Source: Rhodoflexus caldus (lineage in GTDB: Bacteria > Bacteroidota > Bacteroidia > Cytophagales > Thermoflexibacteraceae). Taken from it: a stretch of 64,000 bases of DNA. The DNA is taken from positions 61,941 to 125,940 of the forward strand of contig NZ_JAJPRF010000010.1 of NCBI RefSeq assembly GCF_021206925.1, in the 5' to 3' direction. This document shows positions 50,533 through 58,785 of this stretch, piece by piece; the stretch's first letter is position 1, and every line of letters begins with the position of its first letter. A model generated the notes under the pieces. The model saw nothing but the letters and a program-made list of their open reading frames with translations, searched no databases and had not been told where the DNA came from. A program made the position numbers and the translations under genes.

Positions 50533-51924
50533 TTAATTTGGGTAATTATTACTGAGGTGCTGCCTGCGAAATATAATGTGAGACATTACATCTGGATTTA
50601 CGAATCTCTCTAAAACTTCATCGCCACCTATTGTTGCAACAGTGTACTCGCTGAATTTTACTAAATCATCGAGAAAAAGAATCCAAGCAGCCATTTTGTG
50701 AAAATCTATTGTTCCATGATGCTGGCGAAACTCAATCGTATTGTGATTTTTCAGGTACGTATAAAGATTCACCTTATGGTAACGATTGTCAATTCTTGTT
50801 TTACGTCTTAATTCTGTCAAATCGGACGATTCGAGTGCTTTCATCAATGTTTTAAATCCGTTGTCGCCTTCTTTTCTGAGACTTTTTGTGTAATAATTTG
50901 AATCACCACGCCGCGAGGGGGCAAGAAACGAATCTATATCGTTTTCCAATATTGCGTAGTTTCCAACAATATTTTTCCAATCCTTTACCTGAAAGTTTTG
51001 AGAATCAAAATGCACGTGAAAACCACAACTCCTGTTTACTTCTGCGCCTTTTTCGTTCAACACATCGCAGGCTTTTTTGAGAGATTTTAAACCTTCAATA
51101 CCTGTTAAAACAGGACTTACGACTTCTACTGCGTAGTAAGAACCTGAAGGAATAAGTATGGAAGAGTCGTGATGCGCTTTAAAATTTTGTCCGGTTACTT
51201 GTCGTATTTTATCAATCAGTCTCGCTTTTGAGACAGCAGAATCTCCTCCTTCAATTGGCAAAAAACATTCAATTTCAACGCCAAATTTACGCCTAAAATT
51301 AGGATGGCGTTCAAGTTCTATTGTATATGCCTCATGTGTTGAAGCGCCCTCACGAGTAACTTGTACTCCCGCTGTCTGAGATGCTGCCCGAACACTTGGA
51401 GGCAATTCACTTTGAGAGGTGCGGTTTCTTCGCAATACACGACTCACTCTTCCAGTTGCCGATTCATTCGTTAATGCGCTAACTTGCTCCACTCTGCGCG
51501 AGGTACTTCTGCCAGACGACGAGGTTCTGTTTCTACCAACAATTGATTGGCGAACGTGGCCGGCTGACATATTGAGCAGCCGCGCGATTTCGGCAGCAGG
51601 TACACCAATAGCGGCCAGCCTGCGTGCTTTGTCGGATTTTGTGCCGCTGCCGTTCACAATACTGCGAATCTCAGCGTTATTGGTATCAATGGAAGTTGTG
51701 TGTCTGGTGGACGTTGAGCTTTCGGTTGATGAGGTACTTCTGTTAGACGTTCTGTTTCTACCAACAATTGATTGGCGAACGTGGCCGGCTGACATATTGA
51801 GCAGCCGCGCGATTTCGGCAGCAGGTACACCAATAGCGGCCAGCCTGCGTGCTTTGTCGGATTTTGTGCCGCTGCCGTTCACAATACTGCGAATCTCAGC
51901 GTTATTCTGTATTCTCTCGGGCAT
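50533..51924 (-). CDS. Amidoligase-family enzyme with duplicated N-terminal repeat
   Basis: A 463-residue protein. Two nearly identical units of about 52 residues lie near positions 6-58 and 81-133 (each with DKARRLAAIGVPAAEIARLL and NMSAGHVRQSIVG), resembling small helix-turn-helix modules. Residues 205-440 match the amidoligase_2 family (glutamine synthetase-like fold): KFGVEIECFLP, EVVSPVLTG, SCGFHVHFD, TIEFRQHHGTIDFHKM. Such enzymes form amide or isopeptide bonds with ATP. In a virion gene cluster it may modify capsid, membrane-protein or wall peptide targets. Confidence 0.82.
   Translation of the reverse strand: MPERIQNNAEIRSIVNGSGTKSDKARRLAAIGVPAAEIARLLNMSAGHVRQSIVGRNRTSNRSTSSTESSTSTRHTTSIDTNNAEIRSIVNGSGTKSDKARRLAAIGVPAAEIARLLNMSAGHVRQSIVGRNRTSSSGRSTSRRVEQVSALTNESATGRVSRVLRRNRTSQSELPPSVRAASQTAGVQVTREGASTHEAYTIELERHPNFRRKFGVEIECFLPIEGGDSAVSKARLIDKIRQVTGQNFKAHHDSSILIPSGSYYAVEVVSPVLTGIEGLKSLKKACDVLNEKGAEVNRSCGFHVHFDSQNFQVKDWKNIVGNYAILENDIDSFLAPSRRGDSNYYTKSLRKEGDNGFKTLMKALESSDLTELRRKTRIDNRYHKVNLYTYLKNHNTIEFRQHHGTIDFHKMAAWILFLDDLVKFSEYTVATIGGDEVLERFVNPDVMSHIIFRRQHLSNNYPN
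51524..51681. repeat. 158-bp direct repeat, copy 1
   Basis: Identical over 158 bp to 51749-51906. The offset is 225 bp, exactly 75 codons, so recombination between copies keeps the amidoligase frame. Confidence 0.9.
51749..51906. repeat. 158-bp direct repeat, copy 2
   Basis: Identical to 51524-51681; codes the first HTH-like unit of the amidoligase gene. A short extra match (GAGGTACTTCTG) precedes both copies at about 25 bp distance. Confidence 0.9.
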
Positions 51925-51972
51925 AAATAATTAATTCATATTTATGTTAGACATTCTGCTTTACGCACAAAA

Positions 51973-52014
51973 TAAAAAGCCTTTTTTTTGCAATGAGCAG
52001 CAAAAAGGCCTTTA
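51973..52014 (-). terminator. Probable terminator upstream of amidoligase
   Basis: AAAGCC plus T-run and GC at 51976-51991 can pair with GCAAAAAGGCCTTT at 52000-52013; the minus strand then continues into T-rich sequence. It would end the transcript of the 52059-52726 genes. Confidence 0.5.
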
Positions 52015-52058
52015 AAAGGCGCAGGGAGTGGCATAAAAAAAGGTATAAACAGGCTACG

Positions 52059-52502
52059 TTACGTAATATGCTTTTTTAAAAATTTCAAAGCATTAGACAT
52101 GTACGGATAATTACCAGATGCTCCCTCTTCTAAAAAATCTCGTCTAAAAATCCCCCCTTCAAACTTAATCTGTTTTGATGTTAAGTTTGAGTAATCTTCT
52201 CCCGATGCAATTCTTGCTGCTTGCGCCAATATTTCGTCAGGCAATTGAATTATTGCAACATACTCGTTTATTTGTTTCTTTAAAGAGGCAGGATTCTTTT
52301 TAAGCAATTTTGCTGCTTCGTTGAAATCGTGCCCCCACGCCTTTAACTTAATTGCAAGTTTTACAGGATGCTCATCGGGTGTAATAACGCCGATTTTAGT
52401 TAAAAAATCTCTTCTTTCATTCAAATCATGTGCGCCACTCCAAGCATACCACATGGAGCTCTTGATAGAGATTCTTTTTTTTCTCAAACTTGAATTTTTC
52501 AT
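52059..52502 (-). CDS. HTH-like protein of element B
   Basis: A 147-residue basic protein (SLRKKRISIKSSMWYAW) with a helical middle (HDFNEAAKLLKKNPASLKKQ) resembling an HTH or helical adaptor. The gene and the two upstream ones are AT-rich compared with the rest of the element, which suggests separate acquisition. No family recognised. Confidence 0.5.
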   Translation of the reverse strand: MKNSSLRKKRISIKSSMWYAWSGAHDLNERRDFLTKIGVITPDEHPVKLAIKLKAWGHDFNEAAKLLKKNPASLKKQINEYVAIIQLPDEILAQAARIASGEDYSNLTSKQIKFEGGIFRRDFLEEGASGNYPYMSNALKFLKKHIT

Positions 52503-52726
52503 AACAATTCTCTGTTTATTGGAAGTATTTCATATCCCTGTTTTTCTAATTTTTTTGCATCACGATGTGGACAAACTCGCAAAATTGGAGATTCCATCAT
52601 AACGATGGAATAAATAGCGTCCGATGGTTTACTGTAGTTTTCATACCTGAATTTAACATACTCGAGTGCTCTCTTTAGGCTCTTTGTTTCAAACCAATTA
52701 GAGCCTTTTTTAAGATTACGTGCCAT
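52499..52726 (-). CDS. Small basic protein of element B
   Basis: A 75-residue protein (MARNLKKGSNWFETKSLKR) overlapping the next gene by 4 nt; RVCPHRDAKKLEKQGY near the C-terminus. AT-rich. No family recognised. Confidence 0.5.
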   Translation of the reverse strand: MARNLKKGSNWFETKSLKRALEYVKFRYENYSKPSDAIYSIVMMESPILRVCPHRDAKKLEKQGYEILPINRELL

Positions 52727-52747
52727 ATTTTATGATTAAGTTTTACG

Positions 52748-53014
52748 TTACATTTTATTTTTTTTTCTTTTAACGTAAATAGGTAATGTTCTTCTCCTAC
52801 GTGCTTTAAAAGTAGATAAATCAGGCCACATGTATCCGTTTGGGAAATAATAAGATTCTATGGCTTCAAGAAGAATACCTTTGATTTCTTGCAAAAATCT
52901 TTCCTTAGGTATATCATTCTTTACAAATTGAAAATTTACTTTTACGCTTCCTGTAATAACAACTTCGCTATCCTCTACGAGTTCGAGGACATTTGTTTTT
53001 TTATTAGATGCCAT
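52748..53014 (-). CDS. Small basic protein of element B
   Basis: An 88-residue protein with acidic start and strongly basic C-terminus (FKARRRRTLPIYVKRKKNK). It starts shortly after a terminator. Possibly a nucleic-acid binding protein; no family recognised. Confidence 0.5.
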   Translation of the reverse strand: MASNKKTNVLELVEDSEVVITGSVKVNFQFVKNDIPKERFLQEIKGILLEAIESYYFPNGYMWPDLSTFKARRRRTLPIYVKRKKNKM

Positions 53015-53072
53015 AATTTAATCGTTTTTCGCTTGATAACATCAATGGACGCTGCCATCATTTCTTTTGCAC

Positions 53073-53117
53073 AAAAAAAAAATCCCTTCGGCTCATATAC
53101 GAAGCAAAAAGGGATTA
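53073..53117 (-). terminator. Rho-independent terminator after packaging ATPase
   Basis: Outer arms AATCCC and GGGATT with inner arms CTTCG and CGAAG, followed on the minus strand by nine T. It ends the ATPase transcript. Confidence 0.75.
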
Positions 53118-53142
53118 AAAAGGCTCATAAACGGGTGAAAAA

Positions 53143-54012
53143 TTAACCTGCCATATATTTGAGGTGTCTGTCTGTCCATTCTTCCTGCGCCTGCGCCCGC
53201 AATTTCTGTGCGTTGAGCTTGGGGTTGCGTTGGGCAATTTCAAACTGCTCGCTGGTGTAGGCAGACTGATTTTTGAAGAGAAATTCAGCGCAAGCCTGCC
53301 TAAACTCGTCCTCGGTGTATTTGCCTTGAATCAGTTCTTTGTCCGTATGCACGTAAACGAAAAAACGGCTGTCGCCTTCGCGGTAACGCCTGTTTACTAA
53401 GTTCTGCGCAATCTTGAACAGTTGGTAGTTGGGCACGCGGTCTTTGTAGCGGTCAATCTCATCTAACTGTTTGTGAAATCGCACCACCTTTGCAGCTTGA
53501 AATAACTGCGGCGATACCAAGCTAAGGCTTTGTAAATGGATAATGATGTCTAAGTTGCTGTGCCGGAAGGTAAGCAGTTTGCTCACTATGTCCGTATCAA
53601 GAAAGTTTTTAATATAGCTACGTGTGTCTTCCAGCAAAAGCAGCCCGTTTTTGTAGGTTTGCAGCAGTGTTATGGCAGTTTCTAACTTTTGTTGAATAGT
53701 CATTGGTTGCCCTGCTTTTGTGTAACCAATCACGCGATAAATGCTGCGAATGCCTCTTTTATTTGCCTCTACCACCTTCCGCAGCGATTCGGTTCTTTTA
53801 CGTAGATTTTCTTCTTCTATATCAAAATCCAGCACAGGAATAAATCCATAATGTTCACCTTCGTTGTTTGGGTCAAAAATCAAAACGCTGCCACCTTGCC
53901 ATTTAGTTTCAGGGTTTGGAAGTATGTACTTTTTAAGCTCCAACATGGTCTGGTGCGATTTACCAACACCAACATGGCCGGTGGCCAATATCAGCATACT
54001 TTCTCGCGCCAT
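53143..54012 (-). CDS. FtsK/HerA-type packaging ATPase candidate
   Basis: A 289-residue P-loop ATPase: Walker A ATGHVGVGKSHQ at residues 10-21, Walker B NGLLLLEDTRSY near 122-133, and a following RHSNLDIIIHLQSLSLVSPQL segment with glutamine sensor, the order found in FtsK/HerA-superfamily genome-packaging ATPases of PRD1-like viruses and, less closely, in Zot proteins of filamentous phages. It would drive DNA into a preformed membrane-lined capsid. No terminase exists in element B, which supports this. It overlaps the preceding gene by 1 nt. Confidence 0.72.
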   Translation of the reverse strand: MARESMLILATGHVGVGKSHQTMLELKKYILPNPETKWQGGSVLIFDPNNEGEHYGFIPVLDFDIEEENLRKRTESLRKVVEANKRGIRSIYRVIGYTKAGQPMTIQQKLETAITLLQTYKNGLLLLEDTRSYIKNFLDTDIVSKLLTFRHSNLDIIIHLQSLSLVSPQLFQAAKVVRFHKQLDEIDRYKDRVPNYQLFKIAQNLVNRRYREGDSRFFVYVHTDKELIQGKYTEDEFRQACAEFLFKNQSAYTSEQFEIAQRNPKLNAQKLRAQAQEEWTDRHLKYMAG

Positions 54013-54767
54013 TACTTCTTCTCCCCTCCTTTCGCTTTTTCTAATGCCTGCTTGATGTCTGCACGGACGGCACGAACTTCTTGCATGTAAGCAGTTACAT
54101 TGCCTACATAAATCAAGCTCACGTATCCGATAGTAGTAAACAACTGCGCTTCAGCGCCAAGGATGGCTTTTGCTCCTTTGTGTCGTATGTAATCGGCGAT
54201 TGCATCTTGCAGCATTGCCTGCTCCGGAATTTTGGAAACGTCTTTGCTGCGTTCGTTGATTTGCCGAACTGATTTCAAAACGCTGTCATCCGGAAGTGTG
54301 CCGGCAGAGGTTGCCTGTATGATTTCGCCTTCCGGTATTTTCAGCAAGAAATGGAATACTAAGTTGCTCAGGATGCCATCGGCAATGCTAACGTACATTT
54401 TTGCGTTTGCAGCAGCTTTGCTGTTTAGTGTTCCCGCATCCATTTCGCTTTTGGCATCTGCGAGCAGGTCGTCCAATTCGTCTTCATCGGGAGGGACGAA
54501 CGACATGGGCTCGGCTTCCACTTCTTCAGACTGCCGATTGATTACATCTTGCAAATCGGGGTCTGCGGCAGGTCTGCCTACCGGCTCGACAAACTCGTAA
54601 GCAGGCTTTCTTTTAGGTGGTGGCGACCATGCCTCCTCCTCATCCGCAAGGTCGGCTTCCATTTGTGCAAAATCTTCAAGACTGTCCGCCGCTTCTTGGT
54701 TGGGCAAGCTATAATCACGAATTATTTTCTCCTCCGCCACAAGGGGAGATATCATTTCGCTGCTCAT
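54012..54767 (-). CDS. Acidic protein coupled to packaging ATPase
   Basis: A 251-residue protein with a strongly acidic first half (MEADLADEEEAWSPPPKRK, DEDELDDLLADAKSEMD) and a helical second half with one weakly hydrophobic segment (LFTTIGYVSLIYVGNV). Its stop overlaps the ATPase start. Possibly the ATPase partner or membrane docking factor. No family recognised. Confidence 0.55.
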   Translation of the reverse strand: MSSEMISPLVAEEKIIRDYSLPNQEAADSLEDFAQMEADLADEEEAWSPPPKRKPAYEFVEPVGRPAADPDLQDVINRQSEEVEAEPMSFVPPDEDELDDLLADAKSEMDAGTLNSKAAANAKMYVSIADGILSNLVFHFLLKIPEGEIIQATSAGTLPDDSVLKSVRQINERSKDVSKIPEQAMLQDAIADYIRHKGAKAILGAEAQLFTTIGYVSLIYVGNVTAYMQEVRAVRADIKQALEKAKGGEKK

Positions 54768-55182
54768 TTTCTAAAAAATTTAATAGTTTTTGCGAAGCAT
54801 TAATAAGAGCTATTGATTCTTTTCGCATAATTCCATAAATGCCTCGTTTACCGAAGGCTCCGTCAATCCGTCTGCCGTGCTTTCGGATTTGTTTTTTGAC
54901 TGACGAGACGGACATACGAGTTTTCTCCGCGATAAATTCAGACTCAATGCCCAGATTGCTAGCGCAGTACATCAGCACCGTTTTGGCAAAGGTGAAGTTG
55001 TGTTTTCTGTTGAACAGGATGTCGGCCACCGCCATTTCTTTGTGCTTGGCGTACTGCTCAAGCATAAAGTTCCAAACTGTTTCTGTTTGCTCTTTTTGTC
55101 GGGTGTTTAGGCTGGCACTCAGCTCTGCGGCGCAGTCTTCAATTACCTGTTTCAATGAGTAAGCCTGCTGCTGTTGGCTCAT
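54715..55182 (-). CDS. HTH protein of element B
   Basis: A 155-residue protein starting MSQQQQAYSLK; residues 90-120 (ESEFIAEKTRMSVSSVKKQI) form a helix-turn-helix pattern, and an N-terminal helical region precedes it. It overlaps its neighbours by 44-53 nt. Possibly a transcriptional activator of the late operon. Confidence 0.55.
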   Translation of the reverse strand: MSQQQQAYSLKQVIEDCAAELSASLNTRQKEQTETVWNFMLEQYAKHKEMAVADILFNRKHNFTFAKTVLMYCASNLGIESEFIAEKTRMSVSSVKKQIRKHGRRIDGAFGKRGIYGIMRKESIALINASQKLLNFLENEQRNDISPCGGGENNS

Positions 55183-55588
55183 TGGCATCATCGGAGTAAG
55201 TAATACGGATAATAAATTCCTGTACGGCTTTTTCCAAATCCTCATTTTTTACTATGGAATCCAGCAAAAGCGCTTTCAGGTCTTCTGAGTATGTGTAGTA
55301 ATAGGGCTTTTTTGTTATGCCCTTGTTAGTTACGTGATGGAATGCAAATACAAGGTCGTCGCCTCCCTCATCCAGGCTGACGATCATTACAATTTTCTGC
55401 TCGTGCAGGTGTTCCTGACGGGCAAAAAAATGACGGATGTGGCCAAAGAAGTTAGTAAGCACGTTGTTAAGTGCTGACAAATCATCTCTGGCGATGGTGT
55501 AAATCGTTTGGGCAGCCTTCACTTGTTTGCCAGATACCATGTCGGCCAGCAAAGCGGTGATTTTCGGGAGGTGCTTTAAAAAGTTCAT
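55139..55588 (-). CDS. Uncharacterised soluble protein of element B
   Basis: A 149-residue alpha/beta protein (IVMIVSLDEGGDDLVFAFH) with no recognised domain. Overlaps the HTH gene by 44 nt. Confidence 0.55.
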   Translation of the reverse strand: MNFLKHLPKITALLADMVSGKQVKAAQTIYTIARDDLSALNNVLTNFFGHIRHFFARQEHLHEQKIVMIVSLDEGGDDLVFAFHHVTNKGITKKPYYYTYSEDLKALLLDSIVKNEDLEKAVQEFIIRITYSDDANEPTAAGLLIETGN

Positions 55589-55642
55589 AACGCTAAATTA
55601 CTGATTTTTAGTTTTTTGAGTGCCTTTTTTTAAAGTAAAACT

Positions 55643-56167
55643 TTAGTCTAAGGCTTTGGAAATTTCATAGTAAGGAAACAGCCTCCCCTTCTTGCTGATG
55701 CGCAGTTGGTAAATAGTCTCAGAACCGTTTGCAAGCAGTTCGCTGACATCATAACCAGCCTCTCGCAACTCTTTGAGCTTTACTGTTTTTTTACGCTGTC
55801 GGAGAAAGTTCACAAGAATTTGCAGCTTCACTTCTGCCGGCTCAGGTTCCGGCTCAGGCTCTGGGGCAATAGTGCTTTCGGGTTCGGGTTCGGGTTCCGG
55901 CTCAGGTTCGGGTTCGGGTTCTGGTTCAACCACCTGCCCTATTTGCGGGTGCTCGCGTCTGCCGGCTACCCATACCTGCAAATCGCGCAGGGTTTGGATA
56001 TCCAAGGAACGGTACGCATTGGCCGTTCGGGAAACCTCATCATACAGGTTTTCCTCGGCGAGGTCTATCCGGTAGCGCTGGAGTACCTCTACTGCTTGTT
56101 TAAGTGCAGCAGGCAGTTTTTCCAAATCCACACCGTTGTGGTTAATGTATTCTAAGGCTTGACTCAT
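55643..56167 (-). CDS. Protein with Glu-Pro repeat linker
   Basis: A 174-residue protein: helical residues 1-70, a linker of (Glu-Pro) units interrupted once near residues 78-110, and a C-terminal helical domain (FLRQRKKTVKLKELREAGY) that looks like a winged helix. Glu-Pro stretches form stiff rods, as in TonB. The coding DNA (about 55850-55930) is a run of 6-bp repeats and may vary in length between strains. Confidence 0.6.
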   Translation of the reverse strand: MSQALEYINHNGVDLEKLPAALKQAVEVLQRYRIDLAEENLYDEVSRTANAYRSLDIQTLRDLQVWVAGRREHPQIGQVVEPEPEPEPEPEPEPEPESTIAPEPEPEPEPAEVKLQILVNFLRQRKKTVKLKELREAGYDVSELLANGSETIYQLRISKKGRLFPYYEISKALD

Positions 56168-56675
56168 TGTTTATCTTAGGAATATTGAAACGGTTGATGT
56201 TGAAGTTATCGTGGCGATAAATGCGGCTGGCAGGCACACCAATCTGCGGCAGAAAGCGGCGTGCATCAAAGCACGGGCACATTTTGGCTGCTACCTGATT
56301 GTGGCCGACAAAAAAGGCGCTTGGATAGTTGCACTCATACCAGTGCAGTACATTGGCAAGGCTTACCTGCTGCGCTTCAGTCATGTTCATCACAGCATTG
56401 CCCTGCCTGTCTATGCCACCAATCCAGGCAATGTGTATGGTATTGTCATTGCTGAACCTCGTGCCGAAAGCGTCTGTGAAAGGGCGCGTACCGTTGGCCG
56501 GCAGCTCGTTATCCACCAGCCGCTTTACTGCGCCGTCCGGCTCAATAACCACGTGATAACCTTCCCTGCTCCATCGGAGGGTTTTTAGGAAATAATCCCT
56601 AAGCGCCTGCCAGCCCCAAGTTTGCGGTGATGCAGTGCAATGTACCATGATAAAATTAGCTGTTCTGCGTTGCAT
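56142..56675 (-). CDS. N-acetylmuramoyl-L-alanine amidase, T7-lysozyme type
   Basis: A 177-residue amidase_2 family enzyme. Zinc ligands are visible as VHCTASP (residue about 12), FVGHNQV (about 122) and KMCPCFD (about 130), with catalytic GYHVVIEPDG tyrosine near residue 40. It cleaves the bond between MurNAc and the stem peptide. It has no membrane segment or signal peptide, so it may be the lysis enzyme, in contrast to the membrane-anchored hydrolases of the virion region. Confidence 0.85.
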   Translation of the reverse strand: MQRRTANFIMVHCTASPQTWGWQALRDYFLKTLRWSREGYHVVIEPDGAVKRLVDNELPANGTRPFTDAFGTRFSNDNTIHIAWIGGIDRQGNAVMNMTEAQQVSLANVLHWYECNYPSAFFVGHNQVAAKMCPCFDARRFLPQIGVPASRIYRHDNFNINRFNIPKINNESSLRIH

Positions 56676-57357
56676 ATTGTTTCAGGTGATGTAAAAGGCT
56701 TTGAATGCTTGGGTGAAGGTTTTTTGCGGGGTCGCGGGGATCGGTAATTTTTTGCAAGGCTTTGAGCATGTCCTCGGCAGCCTTCATCATCTGTTCTGCT
56801 GCTTTGTCTGCCTGCCACGTGTCCTGATGAGATGCCGATTTGAGGGCATACTCCAACACGGGGGCAAGGTGCTTACAGGCGTAATGGACAGGCGAAGCCT
56901 CGTCCGGTGCGTAGCGTTCTGGCAATGGCTGCGCGTCTTCCCGCAGCAGCGGCGTTATCGCACGGTAGGCTGTAACGGCATTGCCTCTGGCAATCGGCTC
57001 GGTTTCGCGTGATTTTGCCTTGGTTTCCGGCTGGCGCACAACTACTTCCGCAGGTGCTTTTGGCTCAGGTACGGGAGCGGGAGCGGTTTCAGGTTCCGGT
57101 GCGGGTGGAAGTACTTCCGAAAGCACTCCCGAACCAACTTCTGAGCGCTCAGGAAGCGCCTCTAACATTTGTAACCATTCTGCCGCAGAATGGCAAATGT
57201 ACCGAGCTTCACGCCTCATTCGGAGTGCGTCGGCTATTTCGGCAGGCAGGCGGTCGGCAAAAGTAACCGCTACCCTATCGCGGGTTTTGGCTGTGGCACG
57301 AGCTTTTACGCCTGTTTTGCGCTCCACCATCAGCCGGATGTCGTTTGTCTTTACCAT
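56656..57357 (-). CDS. Uncharacterised protein with Pro/Ala-rich linker
   Basis: A 233-residue protein with a basic N-terminal domain (ERKTGVKARATAKTRDRVA), a Pro/Glu/Ala-rich linker and a helical C-terminal domain (AAEQMMKAAEDMLKALQKI). It overlaps the amidase gene by 20 nt. Possibly a DNA-binding structural protein; no family recognised. Confidence 0.55.
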   Translation of the reverse strand: MVKTNDIRLMVERKTGVKARATAKTRDRVAVTFADRLPAEIADALRMRREARYICHSAAEWLQMLEALPERSEVGSGVLSEVLPPAPEPETAPAPVPEPKAPAEVVVRQPETKAKSRETEPIARGNAVTAYRAITPLLREDAQPLPERYAPDEASPVHYACKHLAPVLEYALKSASHQDTWQADKAAEQMMKAAEDMLKALQKITDPRDPAKNLHPSIQSLLHHLKQYATQNS

Positions 57358-57362
57358 GAACA

Positions 57363-57395
57363 CAAAAAAAGCGCTTCCAACGTCGTGGAAGCGCT
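57363..57395 (-). terminator. Rho-independent terminator
   Basis: Ten-bp perfect hairpin AGCGCTTCCA/TGGAAGCGCT with 6-nt loop and seven T on the minus strand. It separates the small early genes (57429-59717) from the late genes, so a late promoter should lie between 57357 and 57395 or further downstream. Confidence 0.85.
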
Positions 57396-57428
57396 AAAAA
57401 TGGCGCGAAAAAGGCTCAAAAAAGGGCG

Positions 57429-57650
57429 CTAAACAGGCTCTGCCAATAAGTCTTTGTAATAAATTATTTTATTACAAGCCTTGGGTAATATGGTGCGTGG
57501 GTGGAAGTCTATTGCCTTGACAACCACGTTACTTCCTTTAAACCATGTGTAGGTATCATAGTCAATACGGGCATCCGTTGGATTAGCCTCGTGGTACTTT
57601 TTGCAAGCAAGCTCAAAGGCTTGTTTTTGCTCTTTGGTGGGTGTTTTCAT
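57429..57650 (-). CDS. Small early protein of element B
   Basis: A 73-residue basic protein (MKTPTKEQKQAFELACKKY) with no membrane segment. It is followed by a terminator. No family recognised. Confidence 0.5.
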   Translation of the reverse strand: MKTPTKEQKQAFELACKKYHEANPTDARIDYDTYTWFKGSNVVVKAIDFHPRTILPKACNKIIYYKDLLAEPV

Positions 57651-57686
57651 GTTAAATGGTGGTCTTATGTATCTACTTCAAAAACT

Positions 57687-57956
57687 CTATTGCTCAAGCC
57701 AGTACTGAGCGTCCTCCCTAATTAGGGCGAAGAACTCCTCTGGAGAGAGGATTTCCCACCCTTGATTGTCTCTATGCGAGCCTCCGACCTGGCAGGCAAT
57801 GTGCTCGTCGTCCAGCACTTTGTACTCGACTCCTTCCGTCCACGATCCCTCACCAAATTGGTTAGGGTACTTGGTGGTGGCTACATAGCCAGACTGGGCT
57901 GACCACATTGTGGGGTAGCAGCCTTCGTTTTTAGCAATAAATTCTTTATATTCCAT
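57687..57956 (-). CDS. Small early protein of element B
   Basis: An 89-residue acidic protein with aromatic residues (GEGSWTEGVEYKVLDDEH). No family recognised; lies between other small early genes. Confidence 0.5.
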   Translation of the reverse strand: MEYKEFIAKNEGCYPTMWSAQSGYVATTKYPNQFGEGSWTEGVEYKVLDDEHIACQVGGSHRDNQGWEILSPEEFFALIREDAQYWLEQ

Positions 57957-57962
57957 TGGTGG

Positions 57963-58190
57963 TTAAAATTGGGTTTCTTCAAATTCTATGTAAGGTTTAT
58001 TCTTTTCGTAGAATGCCTTTATAGCGGCATCTACGAAACGACTCCGCTTGCGCGGTGGCTCTGCCTGAACAATGGCCAGAGCCTCTGGAGACAGTCGGAA
58101 GGTGCAGGTCTGCGCCTTGTTTTCCTTCGCCTTGCGGCCAGCGCCGGAGCGCCGACCGCCGCGAGTGGGCTTATTTGGGGTTTCTTCCAT
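57963..58190 (-). CDS. CopG/RHH-like small regulator
   Basis: A 75-residue protein with basic start GGRRSGAGRKAKENK, then TCTFRLSPEALAIVQ and SRFVDAAIKAFYEKN, the strand-helix-helix pattern of ribbon-helix-helix proteins. The GRRxGAGRK start is common among phage and plasmid RHH antitoxin-like regulators. The start at 58188-58190 (MEETPNKPT) limits overlap with the upstream gene. Confidence 0.6.
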   Translation of the reverse strand: MEETPNKPTRGGRRSGAGRKAKENKAQTCTFRLSPEALAIVQAEPPRKRSRFVDAAIKAFYEKNKPYIEFEETQF

Positions 58191-58353
58191 TGATTGCGTT
58201 ATTGTAAGCCTCTTCAAAGCGATTTACGGCTGCCTGAAGTGCCTCTTTCTCTTTCTTATCATTCCAAGTCATCCTCATGTTCACTTGGCGACCTGCCTTG
58301 AGGTATTCAATTATTTTTGATGCGAGATTGGTGCTCACGTAGTCGTACATCAA
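58171..58353 (-). CDS. Small early protein of element B
   Basis: A 60-residue helical protein (MMYDYVSTNLASKIIEYLK). It overlaps both neighbours. No family recognised. Confidence 0.45.
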   Translation of the reverse strand: MMYDYVSTNLASKIIEYLKAGRQVNMRMTWNDKKEKEALQAAVNRFEEAYNNAINGRNPK

Positions 58354-58528
58354 GTCTCTCTTCTACTCCTACTCCTACCTGGAACTCGTGGTCGTAGGCG
58401 TATGTAAGATAATTTTCTTTGATTGTCTCGGCCAGGCTTTGGGCAAATTCTGGCGTGGTGGCATCAAAGCCATCCTCAATCCATACCTCGGATACTGTGA
58501 GGGTTACTGTGAGCTTAAATGTTTTCAT
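58307..58528 (-). CDS. Small early protein of element B
   Basis: A 73-residue protein (MKTFKLTVTLTVSEVWIED) that begins with a beta strand and continues into a helix. Its leader contains the GAGAAACC-type sequence also seen before other genes of this block. No family recognised. Confidence 0.5.
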   Translation of the reverse strand: MKTFKLTVTLTVSEVWIEDGFDATTPEFAQSLAETIKENYLTYAYDHEFQVGVGVEERLDVRLREHQSRIKNN

Positions 58529-58628
58529 GGTGGTTGGTTTCTCTTTTTTAATTATGTAGCAAAGCTACTAAACCCGTTTGAAAAACGCAAGACGTTTTTC
58601 AAATATTTTTTCAGATTTTTTTTCGGGC

Positions 58629-58658
58629 AAAAAAAAGCCCCACCGGAGGGTGAGGCTT
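58629..58658 (-). terminator. Terminator after 18-codon frame
   Basis: AAGCC and GGCTT outer arms and CACC and GGTG inner arms with one mismatch, followed by a T-run on the minus strand. Ends the transcript that holds the tiny frame at 58706. Confidence 0.7.
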
Positions 58659-58705
58659 AAATCCCTTGGGGGTTTTACCCCCCGTTGGTGCGATTATGTG
58701 AGTTG

Positions 58706-58762
58706 TTACTCTATTGAGAACGTTTCAATTCCTTCATTGCTAATAATTTGAATTGGTGTCAT
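58706..58762 (-). CDS. 18-residue open frame with conserved leader
   Basis: MTPIQIISNEGIETFSIE, preceded by CAAGAGAAACC, the same leader as the 81-residue gene upstream (59029-59060), which also starts MTP. It is followed by a terminator. It could be a real microprotein, a leader peptide or the remnant of a larger gene. Confidence 0.4.
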   Translation of the reverse strand: MTPIQIISNEGIETFSIE

Positions 58763-58785
58763 GGTTTCTCTTGTTTTTTGGGTGG

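Noticed and set aside
53143..54012. Zot protein of a filamentous phage
   Set aside because: The Walker motifs would fit, but there are no filamentous-phage coat genes or replication nickase, and the RH-N-L-D...Q sensor region is closer to packaging ATPases. Kept only as an alternative.
55850..55930. CRISPR-like short repeats
   Set aside because: The 6-bp units are a coding Glu-Pro repeat without spacers. No CRISPR array is present anywhere in the window.
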